DNA from: a virus
Direction: 5' to 3' (one strand)
DNA length: 64,000 bases
Virus record (IMG/VR): IMGVR_UViG_3300013132_000018
Location: 103,648-167,647 of that record
A program made the position numbers and the translations under genes. This document shows positions 8,713 through 17,441 of this stretch, piece after piece; position 1 is the first letter of the stretch; each line of letters starts with the position of its first letter. The notes beneath the pieces are model-generated. The model did no database searches and had not been told where the DNA came from. It saw only the letters and a program-made list of their open reading frames with translations.

Positions 8713-9663
8713 ATGAATCCCCAGACTCAAGATCCAGTGGAAAACATCCAGGAACTGAACCAGAAACTTCTGGCGCAGATCGTGGAATCGCAGGACGGCG
8801 AGGTCAAGCAGGCGAGCGCGGCCGGATCGAACATGATCCGCCGCAAGATCCGCGAGGAAGGTTTCCTCCGCCGGATCATCCCCGAGCAGACCGCGACCAA
8901 CGACATGCTCGACCGGGTGCTCGAACACGACCGGCCCGTCATCATCGAAGACATGGAGCCGCTCTCCCGGGGCGCCCAGTCCATCCCGTTCGGGGCGAGT
9001 GCCTACGCTGAAGCCTACTACGGCAACAAGTTTGCCTGCGTCTTCAACGAGATCACGACCCCCGAGTGGACGAAGGACATCAACGAGTTGCGGACCTACA
9101 AGATGGACCTCCGCCAGGTCATCACGGACAATTCCCTCAAGGACGTCCAGACCGAGGAGGACGGCAAGTTCATCGCCTCGGTGGACGACATCTGCGGGGC
9201 GAGCAACGGGGTCGGTGCAGCGGGGGTGCAGCAGCACTTCTCGTATAGTGGCGGGATCACGCGCGCGAACTACGTCAAGGCGCTGTCGGTCCTGGAAGAC
9301 CAGTCCCTGAACAACGGGGTGTTCCTCTGCAATCGCAAGACTGCCAAGGAGTTCCTGAAGTTCAAGCGCGACGAAGTCGGCGGCGACCTGGCGGAGAAAC
9401 TCTTCCAAGAGGGCCTCACCGCGCTGCAGACCTCGACGATCATGGGCGTGAAGCACATCTTCACGATCAAGCGCGACCTGGTCCCGGATGGCATCGTCTA
9501 TCTTTTCACGGAGCCCGGCTATCTCGGCCGATTCTACTCCTTGCAAAGTTTGACTCTGTTCGTGGAGAAGAAGAAGAACATCCTGCGCTTCTCGGCGCGG
9601 GAGACGATCTCGACCACCATCGCCAACCAGGCGGGTGTGGCCAAGATCAACTTCAACATCTAA
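8713..9663 (+). CDS. Major capsid protein (HK97-fold type)
   Basis: A 316-residue protein. Its order of parts suits HK97-like capsid proteins: a charged helical N-terminal arm (residues 1-50), an extended segment (residues about 50-90, TATNDMLDRVLEHDRPVIIEDM), a long spine-type helical region, and a C-terminal beta part with PDGIVYLFTEPGYLGRFYSLQSLTLFVEKKKNILRF. AAAGGA at about 8698 is a clear ribosome-binding site for the ATG at 8713. A strong terminator follows the stop, as expected for the most expressed gene. The preceding protease, scaffold-like and decoration-like genes agree. Confidence 0.75.
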   Translation: MNPQTQDPVENIQELNQKLLAQIVESQDGEVKQASAAGSNMIRRKIREEGFLRRIIPEQTATNDMLDRVLEHDRPVIIEDMEPLSRGAQSIPFGASAYAEAYYGNKFACVFNEITTPEWTKDINELRTYKMDLRQVITDNSLKDVQTEEDGKFIASVDDICGASNGVGAAGVQQHFSYSGGITRANYVKALSVLEDQSLNNGVFLCNRKTAKEFLKFKRDEVGGDLAEKLFQEGLTALQTSTIMGVKHIFTIKRDLVPDGIVYLFTEPGYLGRFYSLQSLTLFVEKKKNILRFSARETISTTIANQAGVAKINFNI

Positions 9664-9683
9664 TCCACGTCGAAAGACTCACG

Positions 9684-9719
9684 AACCGGCGGCTGTTCAC
9701 TCAGCCGCCGGTTTCTTTT
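9684..9719 (+). terminator. Strong intrinsic terminator after capsid gene
   Basis: A perfect 12-bp stem, AACCGGCGGCTG (9684-9695) with CAGCCGCCGGTT (9702-9713), around the loop TTCACT, followed by TTTCTTTT. It lies 20 bp past the capsid stop codon and should end the head transcript or protect its 3' end. Confidence 0.9.
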
Positions 9720-9785
9720 GGTGGAGGTCTGTCACTGGGAGCTTGTCTTTTCGCTGACGCACGCGCATCCTGTCGGCACGTCATC

Positions 9786-10493
9786 ATGACCACGATTCCC
9801 GTTCCCTACTCTCCCAGTTTCATCCGGGGCTTCACTGAGCGGTGCATGGCGCTGGGCCTGCCCGAGGAGGCGGCCTGCGAGCACTTCGCCAAGTTCGCCA
9901 ACTGCCAGTTGCTCACCGACGGCGACATCGGCCAGGCGTTCGCGCAGACATTGAAAGCCAAATCCGCCACCGTCAGCACCCGCCACCTGACCCGGACACT
10001 CAACCCGGATGTGCTGGCTGCGGCGGTTTCGCTGCGCGTGTGGCATGGTGATGATCCGCTGTCCGATGCCATGCGCAAGGCCGCCGGGGCGCCTGATCCC
10101 GACGCCCAGACCGAATGGGACAAGCGCGATCCGCGGATCGTCAAGATCGCCACCACGCTTTCCGGCATGAGTGGGCAGTTCAATCAGATGCCGCTCAACC
10201 AGAAGCTCCTCATCGCCATGATGCTGGGCGGACTGGGTGGTGGCGCCTACCGGGCAGCCCAGCCTTCGGATGAAGACCAGGTGGCGGGGCGCGGGGTGAC
10301 CAACCGGTTCGTCCGTGGCGCTGGTCGCGGTGCGGCCGTGGGTGCAGGCGCTGCGGCCGGCACCACGCTGGGGTCCGGACTGTCCGACTCCATTCACGCC
10401 AGCCCGGACTTCCGCATGCTGGCCGCTGCGCTGGGTGGCATCGGCGGCGGTGCCGTCGGCAACCGGCTGGTGGACGAAGGCCTGGGTCGCTGA
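9786..10493 (+). CDS. Unknown protein with C-terminal glycine zipper
   Basis: A 235-residue protein, first gene after the capsid terminator. Residues 1-130 look helical and soluble (RCMALGLPEEAACEHFAKFA). The last 100 contain several Gly/Ala-rich hydrophobic stretches (LGGLGGGAYRAA, GRGAAVGAGAAAGTTLGSG, ALGGIGGGAVGNRL), as in the protein at 3543-4574. That composition suits a membrane-active or internal virion protein. No family recognised. The 122-bp gap before it holds the terminator and presumably a promoter for the neck/tail genes, but no standard promoter was seen. Confidence 0.55.
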   Translation: MTTIPVPYSPSFIRGFTERCMALGLPEEAACEHFAKFANCQLLTDGDIGQAFAQTLKAKSATVSTRHLTRTLNPDVLAAAVSLRVWHGDDPLSDAMRKAAGAPDPDAQTEWDKRDPRIVKIATTLSGMSGQFNQMPLNQKLLIAMMLGGLGGGAYRAAQPSDEDQVAGRGVTNRFVRGAGRGAAVGAGAAAGTTLGSGLSDSIHASPDFRMLAAALGGIGGGAVGNRLVDEGLGR

Positions 10494-10499
10494 GCCGAC

Positions 10500-10946
10500 A
10501 TGCCTACCGAGATCCCATCCACCGACGACCGCGGAGGGGCCATCACCCCGGCCAAGGTGCGCATGTTCATGGCCGACCAGCAGGTGCGCCAGAACCTGCT
10601 CGACATGGACCTGCAGTTCACGGAGCAGGAGATCGGCAACGCCATGGAGTCGGCGGCCATGGATTTCAATGAGATGGATCCGCAGGTGGTGTTCGTGACC
10701 GCCAGCACCATGCCCTACGGCATGTGCTTCCTGTTCGGCATCGGTTACTACCTGCTGCTGGCCAAGCTGCAGGAGTGGATGCGCTCCGACCTGGCCTACC
10801 AGGCTGGCAACATGACCGTGTCACCGCAGAGCAGACGCATCGACCACTTCAAGGAAATGCTGAAGCTGTTCCGCGAGGAGTTCGCCAGCCGATCCAAGGC
10901 GCACAAGCTGCGCATCAACATACACTCTGCGTTTGCCGCACTGTGA
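10500..10946 (+). CDS. Putative head-tail connector adaptor
   Basis: A 148-residue mostly helical protein. It includes QQVRQNLLDMDLQFTEQEIGNAMESAAMDFNEM, a hydrophobic helix (MCFLFGIGYYLLLAKLQEW) and a basic C-terminal helix. Small helical proteins of this size directly after the capsid gene and before neck and tail-completion genes often act as the adaptor bound to the portal (gp6 of HK97 type). Assignment comes from size, helicity and position. Its stop is overlapped by the GTG of the next gene. Confidence 0.45.
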   Translation: MPTEIPSTDDRGGAITPAKVRMFMADQQVRQNLLDMDLQFTEQEIGNAMESAAMDFNEMDPQVVFVTASTMPYGMCFLFGIGYYLLLAKLQEWMRSDLAYQAGNMTVSPQSRRIDHFKEMLKLFREEFASRSKAHKLRINIHSAFAAL

Positions 10947-11713
10947 GCGCATTCCTCAAGATCAAGGTGGTGCCGGCCTACGGCAACAACGAGATTGCGG
11001 TGCTGTGGAAGACTGTGCCGGAACTGGCTGCCGCGCGCTTCTTCATCTACCGGTCGGATGATGGCGTGACGGGCTGGGTGCAGGTTGGCCAGGTGGACGG
11101 CGGCAGCTACTTCCTCGACCGGCTGGTTCCGCGCGGCAACCAGACCGACACCTACTACAAGGTGGTGCTGCAGGCTCCGGGGGTGCGTGAGGATTCCGAC
11201 ATCGTGGCCACGTTCGGCGATGTGCCGCGCCGCGAGTTCGGCATGGCGGCGGTGATCCTGCGGGACGAGTTCACGATCCTGCGGCTCTGCCTGCCCATCA
11301 AGATCGCCCGGCTGCGTCACGGCGGGGCGCGCTGCCAGAAGTGCTCCGACAAGCAGACGGGGCAACGGCTGGCCACCACGCTCTGCGCACATTGCTTCGG
11401 CACTGGCTTTGCCGGCGGGTTCCATGCCCCGGTGGACAGCTTCATGCGCAAGCTCGACATCAGCCAGAAAGCCGTGGCGGCCAAGCCGGACGGGAACGGC
11501 ACGCTGGACATGCAGGGCGTGAAGATGCGCACGCTGGCCCTGCCGCTGCTGGAGAAGGAGGACATGGTGGTGGAGCCGGATGCCGATCGTCGTCATCTCG
11601 TGGATGTCGTGGACGTGCATTACGTCAACGGTAGGTTTCCCGTCCTGCAGGAGGCCACGCTGACCTTGCTTCCCCGCACGGATGTGCGCTACAAGTTTCC
11701 ATTGACGTCATGA
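10943..11713 (+). CDS. Neck/head-closure protein with zinc-ribbon
   Basis: I take the GTG at 10943 in a GTGA overlap as start, giving 256 residues. Residues 1-95 look like a small beta sandwich (FFIYRSDDGVTGWVQVGQV, TYYKVVLQ), fibronectin-like. Residues 131-155 hold two CxxC pairs, CQKC (131-134) and CAHC (148-151), followed by FGTGFAGGF, a zinc-ribbon pattern I associate with phage neck proteins of contractile tails. The C-terminal 90 residues are beta-rich. The gene sits between the adaptor-like and tail-completion-like genes, which agrees with a head-closure role. Confidence 0.55.
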   Translation: MSAFLKIKVVPAYGNNEIAVLWKTVPELAAARFFIYRSDDGVTGWVQVGQVDGGSYFLDRLVPRGNQTDTYYKVVLQAPGVREDSDIVATFGDVPRREFGMAAVILRDEFTILRLCLPIKIARLRHGGARCQKCSDKQTGQRLATTLCAHCFGTGFAGGFHAPVDSFMRKLDISQKAVAAKPDGNGTLDMQGVKMRTLALPLLEKEDMVVEPDADRRHLVDVVDVHYVNGRFPVLQEATLTLLPRTDVRYKFPLTS

Positions 11714-12384
11714 GCGATGTGCTTGAATCGCCAGATTCGGTGATGCGCAACTTGGGCCGGCTGCCCAAGTCACCCACCAACCTGCGCAAGCTCTTCCTCC
11801 TGCTGACCAGGATGCACTACTCGGCACCGGAAAATTTCGGCGAGCTTGCTGATCTGCTGAGAAACTACGTCTGGAAGGCCGAGGAACCTCGTGGTCTGGA
11901 CATCATGTTGGACTTCCAGTTCGACCGCAGCCAGGCGCGCACGGTGCCGGCCATTTACGTCGGCATGACAGATTTCATCTACAGCCGGCGGGTTATTGAC
12001 AACCACAAGGAGTTCACCGAGGACCGGTCGGGCCGGATGCAGGTCAAGTCCGTGGGCACCACGGTCATCCTTCGCCACACTTCTGCCTCGGCCGACGAGG
12101 TGCTCAACCTGGCTGATCTGACCGCGCAGTTTTACCTGGGCGCCCAGGATCTGCTGCGCGAACAGGCCGGCTTCGCGCAGTTCGAGGTGCAGAACCTCCT
12201 GCAGCCGAAAATCTTCAACCGGTCACCCGAGCAGTCCTATCAGCAGTTCGAGGCGGATGTCATCCTGGGGCTGCAGTTCGACGCGGTCTGGTGGACCTTC
12301 ACCGAGAGCCACCGGATCAAGCAGATCACCTTCAAGCAAAGTCTTGCGGAATTCGCCAGCCCCGCTAAAGTGTCCGAAAAGTAA
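11710..12384 (+). CDS. Putative tail completion/terminator protein
   Basis: A 224-residue protein coupled by ATGA to the neck gene and 12 bp before the sheath gene. It contains alternating strands and helices (DIMLDFQFDRSQARTVPAIYVGM, TTVILRHTSASADEVLNLADLTAQFYLG), the alpha/beta make-up seen in tail terminator proteins. Location immediately before sheath and tube is the usual place for a tail-completion factor. No diagnostic motif. Confidence 0.5.
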   Translation: MSDVLESPDSVMRNLGRLPKSPTNLRKLFLLLTRMHYSAPENFGELADLLRNYVWKAEEPRGLDIMLDFQFDRSQARTVPAIYVGMTDFIYSRRVIDNHKEFTEDRSGRMQVKSVGTTVILRHTSASADEVLNLADLTAQFYLGAQDLLREQAGFAQFEVQNLLQPKIFNRSPEQSYQQFEADVILGLQFDAVWWTFTESHRIKQITFKQSLAEFASPAKVSEK

Positions 12385-12396
12385 TCTCGTCCCGCC

Positions 12397-15300
12397 ATGA
12401 TCACTTCATACTCGAAGCCGCAGTTGACCGTTCGCCAGTTGCTCGACGTGGTGCTGCCCGTCACGCCCTCAGTGCGACACGCCTGCGTGCTCGGGCCGCA
12501 GTTCGACCTTCGCCGGGTGACCAACGCGGACGAGCGCGCCGCCATGAAGGGTGTGCTGTTCGCCGAGAACACCGACCCGGATCCCGCCGCGCGGCAGTTG
12601 GTCGCCTACGAGAACCTCCGCCCCGGCCCCATCGTGGACCGTGCGTTCACCAAGCTCTACGCCGAAAACCTGGAGGGTCAGCTTTGGCAGGCCAGTTCTC
12701 CGGCCGTCAACGACCAGGTGAGCCAGGCGAAGTATGAGTTCCTCATCACCTCGCTGGCCACGCCCAACCAGGTGCGGGTCGTCCGGCGCGGAGCGCGCAT
12801 CGTGGTCTTCTACGACGCCTACAGCGGCCAGATCAACGGTGCGGCAGTCATCTTCTCTGGCAGCGGTTATCCGCTGGCCAGCACGGTGGACGTGCCTGTG
12901 GCGGGCGGTTCTGGTTCAGGCGGCGTGCTGCGGCTCACCACCGACGCCAACGGCGCGGTGATCCTGGCCGTGGTGATTTCGCCAGGTGCCGGCTACACCG
13001 CCAACATCGTTTTCGACGCTCCGGTGGCGACCGGCGCCAACGTCGGCGTGGATGACGCCACCCTGATCCCCGAGCTTCGCGGCCGACAGATCAAAGCCGG
13101 CGACGTGGTCTATACCACTTTCGGCGATGCCACGGTGCGTCGCACGGTGCGCCGGGTGGACAAGGAGAACACGGTGGCCAAGGCGGGTTCCGCCGCCGGC
13201 AGCGATGATGGCAAGATGGTGGCGTCGCCGCTCAACCCGATCCAGAGCGAAGCGGCCAGCTTCAACAACCCGTCGGCCCCGCCCAACTGGGACGTCCTGC
13301 TCAGCCACAACTCGGTCCTCAAGGCGACCATCAGCAATGCCGGCAGCGGCTACACCACGGCTCCGAACGTGGCGCTCTCGGCCCCGCCCAGCATCGGCGG
13401 CGCGCTCCTCTGGGCCAATGCCCAGGCGCTGGCCTCGGCCACTGTCGTGGACGGCAAAGTGACCGCCATCTCCATCGACCATCCTGGCGCGGGCTATGTG
13501 GACGGTGGCGTGGTGACGCTGGTCATCAGCAATGCTGGCAGCGGATACCAGGCGGTGCCGACCATCACCCTCGCGGCACCTCCTTCGGGCGGTATCCAGG
13601 CCAAGGCCGAGGCGATCGTCTCCGGCGGCCAGGTGACCGGCTACCGCATCATTGAACCCGGCCAGGGCTACACCAGCGCGCCGGCGGTCTCATTCTCGGG
13701 CGGCACGCCCACTGCGGCGGCCGTGGCCACCTCCACCATCGCGTCGGCTCCCACCATCACCTTCTCTGGCGGCGGTGGCAGCAATGCGGCGGCCACCGTG
13801 GTTCTGCGCTCGCTGGCCTCCGACTGGAACGGTCTCAAGGAAGGCGCGATCTACGCGGGCCAGTATGGCGAGCGTTACGCCATCACCGTCGTCAAGGGCG
13901 GGTCGGATGACCAGGTGCCCCGGGTGCGTGTTCGCAGCCAGTCCGGCGGCTTCCTCGCCGACAACGTCGTGGTGCGCCGGCTCGGTAACGCCTACGTGCT
14001 CAACCACGCCGTCTTTGGCGGACTGGTGCCTGAGCTTCGCTACATCGGTCTGGCCAGCACGGTTCCCCCGCTCAACCTGGGTGACCAGTTCAGCTTCGTG
14101 GTGTTCGGCAAATACAAGCCGCTCGACCTCATCGCTGGCGGTTCGGTTGCGTCCTACAATGTTCTCAGCGGCGGCACGGGTTACACGACTGGCAACACCA
14201 CTATCGAGATCAGCACGCCCCCTTCGGGTGGTGTGCAGGCCACAGCCACTGCCCAGATTTCTGGCGGTGAGTTGACGGGCTGCGTAATCGACAATCCCGG
14301 GTCCGGTTACGTTTATCCGCCGGTGGTCAAGGTCAAGTCAACCCAGGTGAGCGGGACTGCCTCGGCTTCGTCCGAGGTGACCGGTTCGGAAGCGGCCAAG
14401 GCGTTCGACGGCGATCTGAACACCCTATGGTCTTCAACGGCCGATCCTTCCTCGGTCAGCGGCGGCGAGTGGGTCAAATGGGTGTTCGGCAGCGGCAAAC
14501 AAATCACCGGTTACGCCATCGCGTTCCCGGTCAACAACCGGCCGCTGAACTTCGTCCTGGAAGGTTCCAACAACGGCACGACCTGGGACGTGCTCGACAT
14601 GGTCAGCGGAAACACCAGCATGGCCACGGCCATCTCCCGCCAGTTCAGCAACCAGACCAGCTACACGCAGCTTCGGGTGCGCGCGACGGCGATGAACAGC
14701 GAGGGGCTCGGCGTGGCGGTGCCGTTCAAGATCCGCTCCTTCGACCTCAGCACCGCCAACGGCGACGCGCTCCAGGTTGGCTACGGCGCCATCGTCACCG
14801 CCAACCTCGCCACGCCGGCGGCCAGCCGCAGCATCACGCTGGTGGCTTCGGGCCTCTACCGCGGCACGGCGGACACCCGCTACCAGGTGACGGTCGTCTC
14901 CTCCGGTAACAACGCGGTGCCCACACCCTACAACGGGGCGGTGGTGCGCATCACCGACTCGGCGGGCATTGATGCCCTGCAGGAGATCGCGGTCACCCAG
15001 GGGGTCGAGTATCCGCTCGGCACGCTGGGTCTGCGCTTCATCTTCCCAGCCCGGGATGCGAGCGTGCACACCCATCAGGTTGGCCTCCGCAAGGGTGACG
15101 TGTTCTACGTGCACGCCACTTCACAGAAAGCCAACGGCGCGGCCAGCATTCTGGTGCTCAACGGCCAGGCGGCGGACACGATGGAGTGGTCCGACTTCGA
15201 CCTGCCCATCAACAAGCTCAACATCGACGGCCGGGCGCTCTTCACCGGGGAACTGGTGGCCAAGCGCAACTCGGCGCCGCTGCTGGCCTACGAGGCGGGC

Positions 15301-16776
15301 ACGGAGTCGGTGGGCGGCATTCTGGTGCGCGACACCCTCAAGCTCAAGTTCACCGACCGCGATGCCGACTACCAGTGGGTGCCGGCCAAGGCATCGCTGG
15401 CGGGACGGCTCTTCGCGCATTACCGCGCGCTCGTGCCGGCGACCAGCGCCGACACGTTCAAGCTCTACGGCTCGGAGGCTGACCTCATCACGACCTTCGG
15501 CAAGAACGACGCCGACAATCCGGTCTGCCACGGTGCGGTCATCGCGTTCCGCGCGGCGCAGACGAAGCCCGTCTATGTGGGCCGGCTGGCCAGCGACGAC
15601 CGCGCCGGCTACACGGCCATGCTCCGCAAGGCCGAGCGCGTGCGCGGCATCTATGCCGTGGCGCTCATGACGTCCGACTACACGATCCAGCAGGATCTCC
15701 GGACGCACTGCAACAAGGTGTCCACCGAGAAGGGCAAGCTCTGGCGCCGTGGCTACATTGGCACCGCCAATCCCGGTTCCTACCCGCTGCTCGCGCTGCA
15801 GGCGGATGGTGCCCTCTACGAGGCGGTCATCCTGGCCAATGGCTCTGGCAACGTCCGGGTGGTTTCGCCGGACGCGAAGTTCCTGACGTTGGGCGTGAAG
15901 CCGGGCGATCAGTTCCGCACCAACTACCGGGCGAACGAGTGGAACGACACGGTGTTCGACAGCTACGTGGTGGCCAACGTCCTCGAAGAGGATGAGCTTC
16001 TGCTGGAGACAGGTCCGGGCGCCGCGGTCAATCCGGCGGTGAAGTTTGAACTCTGGCGGCCGGACAACGGCCTTTCCCAGGCCGAGTTCATTGGCGGCCG
16101 GTCGGAGCAGTTCCTCGACCGCCGCGTCAACAACCTGTGGGTGGACAGCCCGCTCCGTCGCAATGTCGCCGGCAGCCTGCTCTCCCAGCCGCTCTGCTTC
16201 CTTGCTGCCGAGGCAGCGGGTCTCCGCTCGGTGCTCCTGCCGCAGCAGGGGCTGACCCGCGTGCAGTTCGAGCACTCGGTCACGGCCGCCCCGCTGATGT
16301 TCTCCAAATACTCCGACGAGGAACTGGATGTGGCCGCCAGCCGCGGCACGTTCATCGTCACGCAGGAGTTGGAGGACGGGCCGGTGTTCGTCCGTCACCA
16401 GCTTACGACGGATTCCAACCGCGGCATCCTCTACTACGAGGACTCTGTGGGTGCGAACCTCGACGACATGTCCTACAAGGTCGTGGACATCCTGGACCGC
16501 TACGTCGGCCGCCGCAACGCGGTGCAGGCCGTGGTCGAGGAGATCATGACCGACATGCGCAACCTGTTGGATTCGTCCAAGGACACCCCGTCGGCGGTGC
16601 CGGATGCGGGTCCGCAGATCGTGGACTACGCCAACCTCAAGGTCGCCATCGACCCTGTGCTCAAGGACACCATCAACGTGTCCGTGGACATCGACTTCCC
16701 GCTCCCGCTCAACCATCTGCGGGTCACCCTGCGCGCCGCGCGCTCGCTGGGAGCGGAGAACACTGCAGCCGTCTGA
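12397..16776 (+). CDS. Giant tail sheath protein with GxGY repeats and discoidin domain
   Basis: A 1459-residue protein, about twice to three times the usual sheath length. Residues about 950-1459 form the sheath core: RRNVAGSLLSQPL, STDSNRG-type strands and a typical C-terminus (YVGRRNAVQAVVEEIMTDMRN, then DTINVSVDIDFPLPLNHLRVTL). Residues about 150-640 carry at least eight glycine-rich modules with GSGYxxxP, GAGY or GQGY. Residues about 650-790 form an F5/8 type C (discoidin) domain: AKAFDGDLNTLWSS, WVKWVFG, ITGYAIAFP, FVLEGSNNGTTWDVLD, FSNQTSYTQLRVRATA. The inserts should sit on the outside of the tail, where they could bind glycans or other surfaces. The next gene is the tube protein, as usual. 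Confidence 0.85.
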   Translation: MITSYSKPQLTVRQLLDVVLPVTPSVRHACVLGPQFDLRRVTNADERAAMKGVLFAENTDPDPAARQLVAYENLRPGPIVDRAFTKLYAENLEGQLWQASSPAVNDQVSQAKYEFLITSLATPNQVRVVRRGARIVVFYDAYSGQINGAAVIFSGSGYPLASTVDVPVAGGSGSGGVLRLTTDANGAVILAVVISPGAGYTANIVFDAPVATGANVGVDDATLIPELRGRQIKAGDVVYTTFGDATVRRTVRRVDKENTVAKAGSAAGSDDGKMVASPLNPIQSEAASFNNPSAPPNWDVLLSHNSVLKATISNAGSGYTTAPNVALSAPPSIGGALLWANAQALASATVVDGKVTAISIDHPGAGYVDGGVVTLVISNAGSGYQAVPTITLAAPPSGGIQAKAEAIVSGGQVTGYRIIEPGQGYTSAPAVSFSGGTPTAAAVATSTIASAPTITFSGGGGSNAAATVVLRSLASDWNGLKEGAIYAGQYGERYAITVVKGGSDDQVPRVRVRSQSGGFLADNVVVRRLGNAYVLNHAVFGGLVPELRYIGLASTVPPLNLGDQFSFVVFGKYKPLDLIAGGSVASYNVLSGGTGYTTGNTTIEISTPPSGGVQATATAQISGGELTGCVIDNPGSGYVYPPVVKVKSTQVSGTASASSEVTGSEAAKAFDGDLNTLWSSTADPSSVSGGEWVKWVFGSGKQITGYAIAFPVNNRPLNFVLEGSNNGTTWDVLDMVSGNTSMATAISRQFSNQTSYTQLRVRATAMNSEGLGVAVPFKIRSFDLSTANGDALQVGYGAIVTANLATPAASRSITLVASGLYRGTADTRYQVTVVSSGNNAVPTPYNGAVVRITDSAGIDALQEIAVTQGVEYPLGTLGLRFIFPARDASVHTHQVGLRKGDVFYVHATSQKANGAASILVLNGQAADTMEWSDFDLPINKLNIDGRALFTGELVAKRNSAPLLAYEAGTESVGGILVRDTLKLKFTDRDADYQWVPAKASLAGRLFAHYRALVPATSADTFKLYGSEADLITTFGKNDADNPVCHGAVIAFRAAQTKPVYVGRLASDDRAGYTAMLRKAERVRGIYAVALMTSDYTIQQDLRTHCNKVSTEKGKLWRRGYIGTANPGSYPLLALQADGALYEAVILANGSGNVRVVSPDAKFLTLGVKPGDQFRTNYRANEWNDTVFDSYVVANVLEEDELLLETGPGAAVNPAVKFELWRPDNGLSQAEFIGGRSEQFLDRRVNNLWVDSPLRRNVAGSLLSQPLCFLAAEAAGLRSVLLPQQGLTRVQFEHSVTAAPLMFSKYSDEELDVAASRGTFIVTQELEDGPVFVRHQLTTDSNRGILYYEDSVGANLDDMSYKVVDILDRYVGRRNAVQAVVEEIMTDMRNLLDSSKDTPSAVPDAGPQIVDYANLKVAIDPVLKDTINVSVDIDFPLPLNHLRVTLRAARSLGAENTAAV
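12850..14340 (+). repeat. GxGY glycine-rich protein repeats inside sheath gene
   Basis: Successive modules of about 45-50 codons with the pattern (V/I)xNxGSGYxxxPxV, then PPSGGxxAxA and an xxGGxVTxxxI strand. GxGY cores lie near nt 12862, 12987, 13340, 13492, 13541, 13662, 14176 and 14299. The DNA copies are diverged, so this is an old protein repeat and not a recent tandem duplication. Confidence 0.75.
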
Positions 16777-16800
16777 ACAGCAACCTGAACTCACTGAACT

Positions 16801-17304
16801 ATGCCTGGCGATCTTGACTTCTTCGGCTACCAGCGGGAACTGGTCGGCCAGAACCACCTCATCTCCTCCGACTACACCTCGATCTTCATCCCGGCGCCCA
16901 ACGGCAACGGGCGGCTGGGTCTGGTGCAGGGATCGCAGCTTACCTACGGCCACCGGGTCATGCCGCGGTTCGAGGGTGGCAGTTCCGAGCTTTACTGGGT
17001 GACGGGCCAGCCCAGCGGCGCGCTTCAGGTGGGCCGCCTCGTCGGCAACAACGGCGTGCTGGCCAGCCTGCGACCCGAGTCCAATCCCGGCAGCATCCGC
17101 AAGGCGGTGCTCAGTTCCGTGGAGTTCAAGGTCGGCCGTGCATCGCCCTTTGGCGCCACCACCAGCCAGGATGTGATCGTCCTGCGCGGGTGCGTCATGG
17201 AGAACGTCTCGTGGAATTTCAACGTCGACGGGCTGGACGTGGCCGAGAGCTTCAACATCCAGGCGGCGCTGGTGAAGAAGGCTTCCGGCGGTTTCGCCTC
17301 GTAA
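16801..17304 (+). CDS. Tail tube protein
   Basis: A 167-residue beta-rich protein 24 bp after the sheath gene. Size, order (sheath then tube) and sequence type (VLSSVEFKVGRASPFGATTSQDVIVLRGCVMENVSWNFNVDGLDVAESFNIQAALV, with paired strands at the C-terminus) fit the inner tube of contractile tails. A strong terminator follows, as at other highly expressed virion genes here. Confidence 0.65.
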   Translation: MPGDLDFFGYQRELVGQNHLISSDYTSIFIPAPNGNGRLGLVQGSQLTYGHRVMPRFEGGSSELYWVTGQPSGALQVGRLVGNNGVLASLRPESNPGSIRKAVLSSVEFKVGRASPFGATTSQDVIVLRGCVMENVSWNFNVDGLDVAESFNIQAALVKKASGGFAS

Positions 17305-17354
17305 CCGGCAGACTTTCGGTGTAGAGGTTGTCTGTGGTTGGTTCCTTGTGTTCG

Positions 17355-17391
17355 GGCCGCCCAGGGGTGCATGACCTGGGCGGCCTTTCCA
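17355..17391 (+). terminator. Strong intrinsic terminator after tube gene
   Basis: A perfect 11-bp stem, GGCCGCCCAGG (17355-17365) with CCTGGGCGGCC (17375-17385), around a 9-nt loop and followed by TTTCC. It separates the sheath/tube transcript from the spike and baseplate genes. The T tract is short, so termination may be partial. Confidence 0.8.
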
Positions 17392-17441
17392 TTTCGACAG
17401 CTTGACGCCAGGCTGCCAGACACGTTGACTTGAACCCGCAC

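Noticed and set aside
15121-16953. 610-codon open frame on the minus strand
   Set aside because: It lies antisense to the well-supported sheath gene, has shadow composition (rich in His, Arg, Val, Gly) and no coupling to other genes. GC-rich third positions create such frames.
7232-17313. Shared 12-mer TAACCGGCAGAC just after stop codons at 7232-7243 and 17302-17313
   Set aside because: Only two copies were noticed, both include the stop codon, flanks do not match, and nothing resembling a promoter is nearby. Chance cannot be excluded.
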